The notes: generated by a model from the sequence alone, not told the origin. Counted from the stretch's first letter, positions 35,365 to 44,332 are shown. The stretch is DNA of 64,000 nt from Bifidobacterium saimiriisciurei (GCF_010667655.1 NZ_WHZU01000003.1:147971-211970), one strand, 5' to 3'. A program made the numbers and translations.

Positions 35365-35406
35365 CGCGCGAATCGACGGATGTGTATGCATCCGTCGATT
35401 CGCGCG
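35365..35406. repeat. Perfect 42-bp palindrome after bioY
   Basis: The 18-bp arms CGCGCGAATCGACGGATG and CATCCGTCGATTCGCGCG flank a 6-nt loop. No T run follows on either strand. The 18-6-18 geometry is identical to the palindromes at 44387-44428 and 3176-3217. It may stop transcription, but it belongs to the palindrome family of the arrays. Confidence 0.75.
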
Positions 35407-35440
35407 ACCAGATGACGTGCTCCCGATAGAATCGGGGGCG

Positions 35441-37411
35441 ATGAATACGGTTTGGAATGTTTTGCGATGGATATTGGCCGCCCTGGCCTGCCTGTGGCTG
35501 GCCCTGTGCACGGCGGTCGGACCGATCTACCGTGCGGACGGGTCGATAGCCGATTTTTCGTGGGGCAACGCGGCGATCGGCATCGTGGCGTTCGCCGCGT
35601 ATCTCGGCCTGGTCGTCGGATTGGCGAGGCTTTCGCGCGGCGGGTGGAATATCCCCAAAGTTGTACGCAGCAAAGGCGCGGCCGGTGGAAAACTCCGCGG
35701 ATTCCTCGCGAGGCATGAGCCGGCCATTGTACACGCGACCGACCGCACATGGAAGCTCGTCGCGGTGTTCATCATCGGATGGCTGTGGTGCTACGTGACG
35801 CTGCTCAGCGCGTTCGGCGCCGACCTGTTCTCGCAGATCCGCGAGTTCACGTCGTTCTGGGAGCAGGCCCATGGCAATCCCCAGACCTATCTTGACGGCA
35901 CCGGCGTGGTGAACACCATCATGGACGTCTATCCGACCGCGCATTACCTGTGGCCGGCCGATCCGACGTTCCTGACGAACCAGCACAACATCCTGCTCAC
36001 GCTGCTGTACGGCGGAGTCGCCTTCGCGAGCCGCTCGCTCACCGGCGCGGTCGACGCCGGCATCATACTGCTTTCCGGCCTGCAGTTCGCGTTCGCCGCG
36101 TTCTGCTGCGCCGCCACCGCGAACCGCTTCCTCAACATGCCGTTCCTGCGCCACGACGCATCCGGCTCCGCAGGCGCCTCCCTCCCCTCGGCCCGCCATA
36201 CGGCGGCCGGTTCCCCTCGACAAGGGGAGCCGACGGAACCAATGAAGAACAACCCGAACATCTCCACAGCGGAAGCCGCGCTCCCCCGCCCGGCTTCCGC
36301 AACCACGCGCATCGTCGTGCTCGCGCTGCTGCTGCTCAATCCCATTGTCGTGACCAGCACCATCGCCCTGACGAAGTCGCCGCTGTTCGCATTCGCATTC
36401 GTCTGGTGGTTCGGCGTGCTGTACGAGATTCATGCGACGAAGGCTTTTGCCGGCGCTGCAGCCGACGGCCCCGACGCCGTCCCCGTTCCCGCACGCACCG
36501 TCGTCGCGCTGGCCGTATCCACGCTCGTCATGCTGGCGAGCGCCAAATACGCGCTGTACATCGTCGCGTTGCAGCTCGTGCTCGCCCTCTTGGCCGACCG
36601 CCGCCGCTGGCGCACATGGGCCGTCGCGCTGCTCATCCCGCTCATCGCGTTCCAGGGCATGCTTACTGCGCTCACCGCCACGAACACCATCATCAACGGC
36701 GACGGCATCGAAAGCAAGGGCATTCAGCTGCAGCAGATCGGCCGCATCGCGCAGCGCGACCCCGGCAGCATCCCGCAAGGCGCACGCGAGGAGATCGCGC
36801 CGATCGTCGACCTCGACGCCGCCGCGCAGGCCTACTTCCCGCAGGACGCCGACCGTATGAAATCGTCCGGTTCGGCCGAGGACAAGCTCATCGCCTACAA
36901 GTGGCAGACCGTCACCGCCGACGACATGACTCGGTTCAACGACGCGTGGATGCAAATCGTCAAGGCCAGCCCCGTCGTCGCCATCGACGCATTGCTGGCC
37001 GAATGCTACGGATACTTCGATGTGACCGACGTACCCTACGTTTCGGCCATCTACTACATGGACAACGGCGTCATCAAAGCCAACGCGCCGTTCATCGGCG
37101 GCTGGCTGGGCGGATGGCGCGACGCCGTCGCCTGGGTGTTCAACGGCTGGTCGCATATCCCGGTGCTCGGATGGCCTGTCCACGGCAACTTCTGGACGAT
37201 TCTCGTGCTCGTCGTCGGCGCGGCCGAAGTGGTGCTGCGGCGTTGGCGCGCGCTCGCGTTCCATCTGCCGATGCTGCTGCTCATGGGCGTGATGATCACC
37301 GCGCCGGCCAACAACTTCGACCGCCATATGCTGCCGCTGGTCTTCGTGTTCGCGTTCCTCGCCCTCTGGTTCCGCCGCGACGCGAAGACCGATATGCGGC
37401 GACTATGCTAA
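35441..37411 (+). CDS. Polytopic membrane protein, GT-C-like topology, unknown function
   Basis: The ~656-residue protein has an estimated 11-13 TM segments. A long extracytoplasmic loop follows TM3 (EQAHGNPQTYLDGTGVVNTI) and a second hydrophilic segment of about 130 residues lies near the C-terminus. The layout resembles bacterial GT-C glycosyltransferase-like or DUF6020-type proteins; no catalytic motif is certain. The start at 35441 follows GGGGG; 35417 is an alternative. A family-A REP palindrome (36182-36231) is read through in frame within a Ser/Gly/Pro-rich segment. The stop overlaps the start of the PucR gene, implying translational coupling. Confidence 0.7.
   Translation: MNTVWNVLRWILAALACLWLALCTAVGPIYRADGSIADFSWGNAAIGIVAFAAYLGLVVGLARLSRGGWNIPKVVRSKGAAGGKLRGFLARHEPAIVHATDRTWKLVAVFIIGWLWCYVTLLSAFGADLFSQIREFTSFWEQAHGNPQTYLDGTGVVNTIMDVYPTAHYLWPADPTFLTNQHNILLTLLYGGVAFASRSLTGAVDAGIILLSGLQFAFAAFCCAATANRFLNMPFLRHDASGSAGASLPSARHTAAGSPRQGEPTEPMKNNPNISTAEAALPRPASATTRIVVLALLLLNPIVVTSTIALTKSPLFAFAFVWWFGVLYEIHATKAFAGAAADGPDAVPVPARTVVALAVSTLVMLASAKYALYIVALQLVLALLADRRRWRTWAVALLIPLIAFQGMLTALTATNTIINGDGIESKGIQLQQIGRIAQRDPGSIPQGAREEIAPIVDLDAAAQAYFPQDADRMKSSGSAEDKLIAYKWQTVTADDMTRFNDAWMQIVKASPVVAIDALLAECYGYFDVTDVPYVSAIYYMDNGVIKANAPFIGGWLGGWRDAVAWVFNGWSHIPVLGWPVHGNFWTILVLVVGAAEVVLRRWRALAFHLPMLLLMGVMITAPANNFDRHMLPLVFVFAFLALWFRRDAKTDMRRLC
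36182..36231. repeat. Family-A REP palindrome inside the membrane-protein CDS
   Basis: CTCCCCTCGG, the stem CCGCCATACGGCGG and TTCCCCTCGA-CAA-GGGGAGCC match the intergenic REP copies. It encodes SLPSARHTAAGSPRQGEPT in frame, between a TM segment and the next hydrophilic stretch. Confidence 0.65.
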
Positions 37412-39027
37412 TCGGTATGAAATTCTCGGTTCTGCACTCCCGCAAAGCACGCGACGACGACGGCCAGGCCGCCGAACGCAAGGCGCCGTCCCCCGAAGCC
37501 GACGCCGCCCACGGACGCACAACCGACGACAGCGCAACGGCCACGTCGCAGGCCGCCCCCGCCAAGCGCAGGCAGCCCGTACGCAAAACAACCGTACGCG
37601 CGAAGACCACGCGCAAGAACGCCGTCCCCGCGCCGAAGGCAGCCCCCCGGCCCGGCGCCGCAGACCAATCGCGGTCAGGCATCCCATCCGTATCGGCCCC
37701 GGCGGCCGCCGCACCGCACTCCCCCACGTCCGACCAGGTCGCGGCCGACGTGCGGCACATCACCGAACGCGAACCCGACGTGGCCGAGGAGGCGCAGGCC
37801 CTGGCCGAACGCTTCCGCCTCAGGCAGCCGCATATCGACACGCATCCCGATCTGCCGCCGGTCATCCGTCAGATTGTGCTCACCGCGCAGGACAAGATGA
37901 ACGCCGATGTCGCCTGGTACCGCGCGCTGACTCCCGACGACAAGAACCAGCTCAACATCGTGGCGGAGACGGCCGTGGCGAACTTCGTCAGCTGGTATGA
38001 GGAGGTCAAGGACATCATCCTCGACCCGAACGTTCCCGCGCAGGACCTGCCGCGCCCGCACACCGACGAGATCTTCTTCGTGGCGCCGTTGGAGTTCACC
38101 AAGTCGATCTCCCTCAATCAGGTCGTGGAGCTGACGCGGTTCATCGTGGACCAGATGGAGGCGAACGTATCGCGCTTCGCCGAGCCGGGCAAGGAGCAGG
38201 CCACGTCGGGCGCGATGCTCTACTATTCGCGCGAGGTCGCGTTCTCGGCGGCGAACGTATACGCGTCGAGCGCGCAGGCGCGCGGCGACTGGGACGCGCG
38301 GCTCGAGGCGCTTACCATCGCCGACCTGCTTGACGGCACGACCAGCCATCAGGTGGCGTCGCGCCTGAATCTGCTGGGTTGGCGCAGTGATTTCTCGTGT
38401 TTCGCCATCGTCGGCATGCTGTCGCACACGGGCGACATCAGCCTGGCGCTCGCGCATCGTCATGTGCGCGAGGCCGTGCGCACGCTCGGCGGCGAATGCC
38501 TCATCAGCGAGCATGACGGGCTTACGGTGATGCTCATCGATCCGCGTCATGGCATGGAAAGCACCGATTTCACGTTGGCGCTGCTGCCGTTGTTCGATGA
38601 TTCGGCCGTATGCGTCGGGCCGGTGCGTGACGGCCTCGCCGGCGCATCGTATACGATGCGTGCGGCGATGCACAGCCGTCAGGCGTCGAAGTGTCTGACG
38701 AACGTGCCGCGGCCGCTGCGTGCCGACGACGTGCTGCCGGAGCGCGCGCTGCTCGGCGACGACGATGCGCGCCGCGAACTCTACAACAACGTGTATCGCG
38801 TGCTGCGCGGCGACGACGAGCATAATCCGCTGCTGCTGACGCTGTCGACGTTCCTCCGGTCGGGCAATTCTCTGGATGTCACGGCGCGCGAACTCAACGT
38901 GCACCCGAATACGGTGCGCTACCGTCTGAAGCGGTCTGTGGAGGTGACGGGCTGGGATCCGATGGACCCGCGCGAGGCGTATGTGCTCCTCACCGCCATC
39001 AAGATCGGCATGATGCTGGAGGGGTAG
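37405..39027 (+). CDS. PucR-type transcriptional regulator with disordered N-terminus
   Basis: The 540-residue protein has an Ala/Pro/Lys/Arg-rich N-terminus of about 110 residues. A middle region (ITEREPDVAEEAQALAERF onward) follows, then a GGDEF-like sensory part and a C-terminal PucR/CdaR helix-turn-helix: NSLDVTARELNVHPNTVRYR. The start at 37405 overlaps the preceding stop (ATGCTAA); ATG at 37417 is an alternative. A PucR-type protein (FasR) activates fatty acid synthesis genes in Streptomyces. Nearness to fas/acc suggests, but does not prove, the same role here. Confidence 0.82.
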   Translation: MLIGMKFSVLHSRKARDDDGQAAERKAPSPEADAAHGRTTDDSATATSQAAPAKRRQPVRKTTVRAKTTRKNAVPAPKAAPRPGAADQSRSGIPSVSAPAAAAPHSPTSDQVAADVRHITEREPDVAEEAQALAERFRLRQPHIDTHPDLPPVIRQIVLTAQDKMNADVAWYRALTPDDKNQLNIVAETAVANFVSWYEEVKDIILDPNVPAQDLPRPHTDEIFFVAPLEFTKSISLNQVVELTRFIVDQMEANVSRFAEPGKEQATSGAMLYYSREVAFSAANVYASSAQARGDWDARLEALTIADLLDGTTSHQVASRLNLLGWRSDFSCFAIVGMLSHTGDISLALAHRHVREAVRTLGGECLISEHDGLTVMLIDPRHGMESTDFTLALLPLFDDSAVCVGPVRDGLAGASYTMRAAMHSRQASKCLTNVPRPLRADDVLPERALLGDDDARRELYNNVYRVLRGDDEHNPLLLTLSTFLRSGNSLDVTARELNVHPNTVRYRLKRSVEVTGWDPMDPREAYVLLTAIKIGMMLEG

Positions 39028-39049
39028 GGAATCGACCCGCGTGTTCCTC

Positions 39050-39301
39050 GCAACGGATGGGAACCGTGGCCGCACTTTGGTTCCTATTTGTTGGATGGTC
39101 TACAACGAACAGGAACCGAAAGGAACGTAGGGTTCCCGTTGGTTAGGCGATACGCAACGGATGGGAACCGCGGCGACTCCCTGGTTCCCATCCGTTGCAG
39201 TACGTACGACGAACAGGAACCAGAGGGAACGTCAGATTCCTGTTTGTTGGAGTGCGTGCAACGGATGGGAATCAACCCATCCCCATGATTCCCGTTCGTT
39301 G
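39050..39301. repeat. Five-unit palindrome array, exact 52-bp pitch, motif GCAACGGATGGGAACC
   Basis: Units start at 39050, 39102, 39154, 39206 and 39258, exactly 52 bp apart. Unit 3 is a perfect palindrome, GCAACGGATGGGAACC-N13-GGTTCCCATCCGTTGC. Odd units use GGATGGGAA in the left arm and even units use GAACAGGAA, so two types alternate. Arm differences are mostly transitions. It lies between the convergent PucR and rplA genes. The family is the same as at 18003-18250. Confidence 0.85.
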
Positions 39302-39331
39302 GGCGGCCCGAAAACGGTGGCACACATACGA

Positions 39332-39365
39332 AAGGCCCCGGGAGCCTTGCGGCTCTCGGGGCCTT
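39332..39365 (-). terminator. Terminator between rplA and the PucR gene
   Basis: AAGGCCCCGGGAGCC-TTGC-GGCTCTCGGGGCCTT is a strong stem (one wobble) in the convergent gap. The minus strand continues TTTCG, so it most likely ends the rplKA transcript and may serve both directions. Confidence 0.7.
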
Positions 39366-39535
39366 CGTGTTGCAATCTTTGCTTATTAAAAGCTGGAGCG
39401 GGATTCGTCTCCGCCATATTGATGGAGACGAATCTCACCGAATACCATGTCCTTCACCCGGCCGCCCATGTCGACGACGCGAAGACGCCATGTCGACGTT
39501 CGGCAGCCGGCCGATCATCCGGCGAACCGGAAAAA

Positions 39536-40228
39536 TCAGGCGAGGGTGGCGACGTCCAGCGGGACGCCCGGGTTCATGGTGGAGGTGATGGTGGCCTTCG
39601 TGATGTAGCGGCCCTTCACCGTGGACGGCTTAAGACGCTTGATCTCGTCGGCGACGGCCTTGAAGTTCTCGTCGAGGGCGGCCTCGTCGAACGAGAGCTT
39701 GCCGATGAGGAAGCTCAGGTTGCCGTGCTTGTCGACGCGGAACTCGATCTTACCGCCCTTAATGTCCTTGACGGCCTTGGTGACGTCCATGGTCACGGTG
39801 CCGGTCTTCGGGTTCGGCATGAGGCCGCGGGGACCGAGCACACGACCGAGACGGCCGACCTTGCCCATCATGTCCGGAGTGGCGACCACGGCATCGAAGT
39901 CGAGGAAGCCGCCCTGGACCTTGGCGATCAGGTCGTCATCACCGACGATGTCGGCGCCGGCCTCGGTGGCCTCGGTGGCCTTCGGGCCGCGGGCGAACAC
40001 GAGGACCTTGGCGGTCTTACCGGTGCCGTGAGGCAGGTTGACGGTGCCACGGACCAGCTGGTCGGCCTTGCGCGGGTCGACGTTCAGACGGTACACGGCT
40101 TCGACGGTCTGGTCGAAGTTGTAGGCCGGCATGCCCTTGAGCAGGGCGATGGCCTCGTTGGCGGTGTAGAGGTTGGTGCGATCGATCTGCTCAGCAGCTT
40201 CGCGGTACTTCTTGGAACGCTTTACCAT
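39536..40228 (-). CDS. rplA: 50S ribosomal protein L1
   Basis: The 230-residue protein begins [19 protein letters not shown] and contains [31 protein letters not shown] and the C-terminal [19 protein letters not shown]1 builds the L1 stalk of 23S rRNA and in many bacteria represses its own operon. It follows rplK by 16 bp. Confidence 0.97.
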   Translation of the reverse strand: MVKRSKKYREAAEQIDRTNLYTANEAIALLKGMPAYNFDQTVEAVYRLNVDPRKADQLVRGTVNLPHGTGKTAKVLVFARGPKATEATEAGADIVGDDDLIAKVQGGFLDFDAVVATPDMMGKVGRLGRVLGPRGLMPNPKTGTVTMDVTKAVKDIKGGKIEFRVDKHGNLSFLIGKLSFDEAALDENFKAVADEIKRLKPSTVKGRYITKATITSTMNPGVPLDVATLA

Positions 40229-40244
40229 GTGTCCTTATCCCCTC

Positions 40245-40676
40245 TCAGTCCTCAACCGTGATGCCCATGGAGCGAGCGGTGCCGGCGATGATCTTCATAC
40301 CGGCCTCGATGTCGCGAGCGGACAGATCGGCCATCTTGATCTCAGCGATCTCACGAACCTGAGCCTTGGTGACGGAACCGACCTTGTGGGTCAGCGGGTT
40401 GTCGGTGCCCTTGTCGATGCCGGCGGCCTTCTTCAGCAGAGCCGCGGCCGGCGGGGTCTTCAGGATGAAGGTGAAGGAGCGGTCTTCGTAGACGGTGATC
40501 TCGACCGGGATGACCTGACCCATCTTGTCCTGCGTCTGGGCATTGTATGCCTTGCAGAAGTCCATGATGTTCACGCCATGGGAACCCAGGGCCGGGCCCA
40601 GCGGCGGGGCCGGGTTGGCCTTGCCAGCCTGAATCTGGAGCTTGATCAGCGCCGAGACTTTCTTCTTAGGAGCCAT
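40245..40676 (-). CDS. rplK: 50S ribosomal protein L11
   Basis: The 143-residue protein begins [20 protein letters not shown] and has [20 protein letters not shown] and the C-terminal RNA-binding domain ending [12 protein letters not shown]. The start at 40676 follows AGAAGAA; a longer frame to 40775 is not homologous. L11 binds the GTPase-associated region of 23S rRNA. Confidence 0.97.
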   Translation of the reverse strand: MAPKKKVSALIKLQIQAGKANPAPPLGPALGSHGVNIMDFCKAYNAQTQDKMGQVIPVEITVYEDRSFTFILKTPPAAALLKKAAGIDKGTDNPLTHKVGSVTKAQVREIAEIKMADLSARDIEAGMKIIAGTARSMGITVED

Positions 40677-41000
40677 TGTATGGTTCTTCTTTCTGTGAAG
40701 CGGTGATATCGGCGAACGTCCGTGCCTGCCGGTCGGCGAGCCGTCCGGTTCGGCGGCGGCGAACTCCTCCCGCAACCTGAATATTGCTATGTGCTGTGCT
40801 AGCGGGTGACCATGCGTTTGCGGCGTCGAGCCGCGTTCCGCATCGCCCGAATCCCTCCAGACACAAGCTTTCCTATTATGCCGACGACGTTGGACAAGAC
40901 ACGTCTGCGCGTCGTCGGCCCGTAATTTGGCAAAAACCGATATAAAGGCCCCGAAAACGACCCGTTCATAACCGCTTTAACCAAGTTTCCCGAAATGGAT
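40677..41000. other. rplK leader region
   Basis: 324 bp between the nusG terminator and rplK hold the rplKA promoter. I see no defined ribosomal-protein leader structure and no ORF with a ribosome binding site. Confidence 0.4.
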
Positions 41001-41033
41001 AAAAAAAGGACTCCTGCTCAAGCAGAAGTCCTT
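41001..41033 (-). terminator. Terminator of secE-nusG
   Basis: On the minus strand AGGACTTCTGCT-TG-AGCAGGAGTCCT is followed by seven T residues. It lies about 225 bp after the nusG stop, so both family-C elements fall within the nusG 3' untranslated RNA. Confidence 0.85.
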
Positions 41034-41047
41034 GACATTCTCAGCCT

Positions 41048-41152
41048 CTGAAATTCACTGATGCGTGCGGCTTCAAGGCGTGGAGGACGAAGACATACGA
41101 AGGTACGTCGTGTCTTCCACAACGCGGAAGACACTCCATCAGTTAATTTCAG
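41048..41152 (-). repeat. Family-C 105-bp hairpin element, copy 1
   Basis: The outer arms CTGAAATTCACTGATG and CATCAGTTAATTTCAG pair at 15 of 16 positions. The conserved core (minus strand) contains GTGTCTTCC-N7-GGAAGACAC, CGACGTACCTTCGTATG and CACGCCTTGAAGCCGCACG. It lies in the nusG 3' untranslated region, in tandem with copy 2. Confidence 0.75.
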
Positions 41153-41154
41153 TA

Positions 41155-41256
41155 TGAAATTCGATGATGCGTGTGTCTCCTAGACGCACCGAGGGAAGCA
41201 TACGAAGGTACGTCGACTGAGGAGCAACGACGGAGACGCTCCATCATCGGATTTCG
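41155..41256 (-). repeat. Family-C hairpin element, copy 2
   Basis: The outer arms TGAAATTCGATGATG and CATCATCGGATTTCG pair throughout with two wobble-type positions. The core contains GGAGCGTCTCCGTCGTTG and CGACGTACCTTCGTATG. It ends one base from the nusG stop codon. Confidence 0.75.
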
Positions 41257-41257
41257 G

Positions 41258-42178
41258 TCAGTCGATCTTCTCGACCTGGTCGAAGTTAAGCTCCACCGGC
41301 GTATCGCGGCCGAAGATGGACACGAGCACGGTGAGCTTCTGCGTGGCCGGGGAGACCTCGGAGATGACGGCCGACATGGAGGCGAACGGACCGTCGTTGA
41401 CGGTGACGGATTCGCCGACCTTGAAGGAGACCTCGACGGTGCGCTTCTTGGCGGCGGCGGGCTTGTCGCCGGCGGCCTTGAGCGCTTCGGAGGCGATCAT
41501 CGGGGCCATCATCTGGACGACTTCCTTGCGGGTGAGGGGCGCCGGGTCCTTGGTGGGGCCGACGAAGCCGGTGACGGCCTCGGTCTCGCGGACGATGCGG
41601 CGGGCTTCCTCGTCGTCGGTCATGCGGATGAGCACGTAGCCGGGGATACGGACGCGGGTGATGATCTTCTTGCCCTTGTCGGTATGCTTTTCGACTTCCT
41701 CCATGGGGACTTCGACCTGGAAGATCTGGTCTTCGAGACCGAAGGAGGTGACGCGGGATTCGACGTTGGTCTTGACGCGCTTCTCGTAGCCGGAGTAGGT
41801 GTGCAGGACGTACCACTTGCCGGGCAGTCCGCGGAGTTTCTTGGAGAAGGCGTTGACGGCGGCCTGGCCGGGGTCGACATCCTCGTCCTCGGAATCGGCG
41901 GTCTCGTCGCCTTCGGCGGCATCGGCCTCGGCCGGCTCGCCGGATTCGTCGGCGGCGTCGGCGGTCTCGGCCTCGGTTTCGACGTCCTCTTCGGAAGAAG
42001 CCTCGTCGTCGGCGTTCCCGGCCTCGACGGCGTCCTCGCTGGATTCGACGTCGGATTCGGAATCGGAGGCGTTCTCGACGGGAGCCTCGGTCTCGTCCGC
42101 GACGGCCTCCTCGGCGACGGCTTCGACGTCGACCGGGTTTTCGACGGATTCTTCGTTCACATCAAGTTCGTCAGTCAT
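41258..42178 (-). CDS. nusG: Transcription termination/antitermination protein NusG with acidic extension
   Basis: The 306-residue NusG couples RNA polymerase to ribosomes and Rho. The NGN domain starts at about 115 ([20 protein letters not shown]) and the KOW motif lies near the C-terminus ([21 protein letters not shown]). The first ~115 residues are almost all Glu, Asp, Ala, Ser and Val (for example [20 protein letters not shown]), absent from the 181-residue E. coli protein. Start 42178 is chosen for AAAGGA 9 nt upstream. It is downstream of secE. Two family-C elements follow the stop. Confidence 0.96.
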   Translation of the reverse strand: MTDELDVNEESVENPVDVEAVAEEAVADETEAPVENASDSESDVESSEDAVEAGNADDEASSEEDVETEAETADAADESGEPAEADAAEGDETADSEDEDVDPGQAAVNAFSKKLRGLPGKWYVLHTYSGYEKRVKTNVESRVTSFGLEDQIFQVEVPMEEVEKHTDKGKKIITRVRIPGYVLIRMTDDEEARRIVRETEAVTGFVGPTKDPAPLTRKEVVQMMAPMIASEALKAAGDKPAAAKKRTVEVSFKVGESVTVNDGPFASMSAVISEVSPATQKLTVLVSIFGRDTPVELNFDQVEKID

Positions 42179-42265
42179 ACCATGCATCCTTTAAAGCAGT
42201 GAGATTCCAATGGCGTTCGTTGTTCGAGAACCGCGGTTCAGACGTGCCGGCGCAGCAGCTGCGGC

Positions 42266-42499
42266 TCAGCCGAATACCCAGAAGACCAGCTTACCCAGTC
42301 CGAAATCAAGGGCGGAGACGAACAGCATCAGGAAAATAACGAAGATGAACACGGCGATGGACCACAACAGCAGTTCCTTGCGCGTGGGAGTGATGACCTT
42401 GCGAAGCTCATCAATGATCTGCTTGATGAACAGGCCAATACGCATGAAGATGTTCGGCTTCACCGTTTGCGCTTCAGCGTCTGATTTCTTGGCCATCAT
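42266..42499 (-). CDS. secE: Protein translocase subunit SecE
   Basis: The 77-residue single-TM SecE clamps SecY in the Sec translocon. It shows the amphipathic helix IKQIIDELRKVITPTRKELL and a TM segment LWSIAVFIFVIFLMLFVSAL. A second ATG at 42496 is better spaced from GAGG and may be the true start. The order tRNA-Trp, secE, nusG, rplK, rplA is standard. Confidence 0.95.
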   Translation of the reverse strand: MMAKKSDAEAQTVKPNIFMRIGLFIKQIIDELRKVITPTRKELLLWSIAVFIFVIFLMLFVSALDFGLGKLVFWVFG

Positions 42500-42538
42500 T
42501 CATCCTCACTGGTTGGCGGAACCGTTGTTCATCTCTAG

Positions 42539-42611
42539 CAGGGAAGGCGGGACTCGAACCCACAACCTACGGTTTTGGAGACCGTTGCGCTACCAATTGC
42601 GCCACTTCCCT
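42539..42611 (-). tRNA. tRNA-Trp(CCA)
   Basis: The acceptor AGGGAAG pairs with CTTCCCT. The D-arm is GCGC-AATTGGTA-GCGC, the anticodon stem-loop CGGTC-TCCAAAA-CCG (anticodon CCA) and the T-loop TTCGAGT. The length is 73 nt. It sits just upstream of secE, as in many bacteria. Confidence 0.93.
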
Positions 42612-42887
42612 AAGTAACCTCGCCTATCATACACACATATGCGAACATCGGTGTTAGACGGGCGGTGAAACCGCCAAGTGAAGATAATAGCGGTCTTTTG
42701 CGATTCCGTCCAGTCGAGGGGCGAAGTCGCCGAAAAACGTTGGGAATTCGCGGCGAGTCGCGACCGACGGTATATATGGGAACGCAGGCTGCGGCGCCTT
42801 GTCTTCATGACGTTCCGAACGACGGCCGGCGCGATGCCATATCAGGTCGGGATCCCGACGTCTCGGTCTTGCATCAATGCATGAATA
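42612..42887. other. Non-coding stretch upstream of tRNA-Trp
   Basis: This should hold the tRNA-Trp/secE promoter. A short palindrome, GGTCGGGATCCCGACG, sits near 42845. No ORF is convincing. Confidence 0.35.
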
Positions 42888-42927
42888 CGGGGCTTCGTCG
42901 GACGGCGTTTCGCCCGACGAAGCCCCG
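42888..42927 (-). terminator. Strong hairpin downstream of the aminotransferase
   Basis: CGGGGCTTCGTCGG pairs perfectly with CCGACGAAGCCCCG around a 12-nt loop. There is no T run, but the position about 125 bp below the aminotransferase stop suggests a terminator or 3' stabiliser. Confidence 0.5.
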
Positions 42928-43051
42928 CGTCTCGCTGCATATGCCCCGCCATTCGGCACGACAGATCCGGCCGGCGCGATCGGTAAGGTTCGACCTATTC
43001 GGCACGGTCGTCCCGATCGGCCCGGCTCGGAGGGCGAGGCCCGTCAGGCCG

Positions 43052-44269
43052 TCAGGCGGCGACCCAGTCCTGGAAGCGCTTCATGCCTTCGGCGAGCTGG
43101 TCGTCGGCGAGCGCGTAGGAGAAGCGCAGGTAGCCGGGGGCACCGAACGCCTCGCCGGGGACGGCGGCGATGTGCGCCTCGTCGAGCAGGAGCGCGGCGA
43201 GGTCGGAGCTGGTGGCGGCCACGGAGCCGTTGGGGCCGAGCGGCTTGCCGAGCAGGGCCTCGACGTTGGGGAACGCGTAGAACGCGCCGGTGGGGGTCGG
43301 GCAGTCGACGCCGGGGATGGCGTTGAGCGCGGCGACGATGGCGCGGCGACGCTTGTCGAACGCCTCGCGCATGACGTGCACCTCGTCGAGCGGACCGGCG
43401 ACGGCGGCGAGCGCGGCGCGCTGGGAGACGTTGGCGACGTTGGAGGTCATGTGGCCGGAGAGCTTGGCGATGACCTTGGCGACCGGTTCGGGGGCGATGG
43501 ACCAGCCGACTCGCCAGCCGGTCATGGCGTAGGTCTTGGCCACGCCGTTGAGCACGATGAGCTGGTCGCGCACCTCGGGCACCACGGCGCCGACGTACGT
43601 GGTCCTGGCGCCGTCGTAGTTGAGGTGCTCGTAGATCTCGTCGGAGATGACCCACAGGTGGTTGGCGACGGCCCATTCGCCGATGGCGCGCACGGTCTCC
43701 TCGGGCCAGACGGCGCCGGTGGGGTTGGACGGGGAGTTGAGCACGATGGCCTTGGTGCGCTCGGTGCGGGCGGCCTCGAGCTGGGCCACGGTGGGGGTGA
43801 AGTTCTGGTCGGAGCCGGAGAACACCTCGACGGGCTTGCCGCCGGCGAGCTTGACGACCTCGGTGTAGGACGTCCAGAACGGTGCGGGGATGATGACCTC
43901 GTCGCCATCGTTGATGAGCACCTGGAACGTCTCGAAGACGGCCTGCTTGCCGCCGTTGGTGACGACCACCTGGCTCGGGGCGACCTCGTAGCCGGAATCG
44001 CGCAGGGTCTTCTCGGCGATGGCCTCACGCAGCTCGGGCAGGCCGGCGGTGGGCGTGTAGCGGTGGTTCTTCGGGTCGCGGCATGCGGCGGCGGCCACGT
44101 CGACGATGTAGTCGGGGGTTGGGAAGTTCGGCTCGCCTGCGCCGAATCCGATCACGTCCACGCCCGCCGCCTTGAGGGCTTTCGCCTTGCCATCCACGGC
44201 CAGCGTGGCGGAGGGGGAAACGGAATTGATTCGATCGCTCAGGGTCTGCCATGATTCGAGTTCAGCCAT
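43052..44269 (-). CDS. Class I aminotransferase (aspartate aminotransferase type)
   Basis: The 405-residue fold-type I PLP enzyme begins [20 protein letters not shown]. It has [42 protein letters not shown], the PLP lysine in [15 protein letters not shown], and the carboxylate-binding Arg in GYLRFSYA. This is the subgroup Ib aspartate/prephenate aminotransferase pattern, so oxaloacetate/aspartate exchange is the likely reaction. It stands alone between intergenic repeats. Confidence 0.92.
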   Translation of the reverse strand: MAELESWQTLSDRINSVSPSATLAVDGKAKALKAAGVDVIGFGAGEPNFPTPDYIVDVAAAACRDPKNHRYTPTAGLPELREAIAEKTLRDSGYEVAPSQVVVTNGGKQAVFETFQVLINDGDEVIIPAPFWTSYTEVVKLAGGKPVEVFSGSDQNFTPTVAQLEAARTERTKAIVLNSPSNPTGAVWPEETVRAIGEWAVANHLWVISDEIYEHLNYDGARTTYVGAVVPEVRDQLIVLNGVAKTYAMTGWRVGWSIAPEPVAKVIAKLSGHMTSNVANVSQRAALAAVAGPLDEVHVMREAFDKRRRAIVAALNAIPGVDCPTPTGAFYAFPNVEALLGKPLGPNGSVAATSSDLAALLLDEAHIAAVPGEAFGAPGYLRFSYALADDQLAEGMKRFQDWVAA

Positions 44270-44332
44270 GGTCTCAAGCCTATAACCAGATGGCGATGAT
44301 TTCGAGAAACAGCGGCGCCGTTTTCATATACC

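Noticed and set aside
39050..39301. CRISPR array
   Set aside because: The repeated part is itself a whole palindrome of ~44 bp with only ~8 bp between units; there are no unique 28-38 bp spacers and no cas genes nearby.
40677..41000. Ribosomal-protein leader or riboswitch before rplK
   Set aside because: No recognisable conserved leader structure could be drawn by eye; a covariance-model search would be needed.
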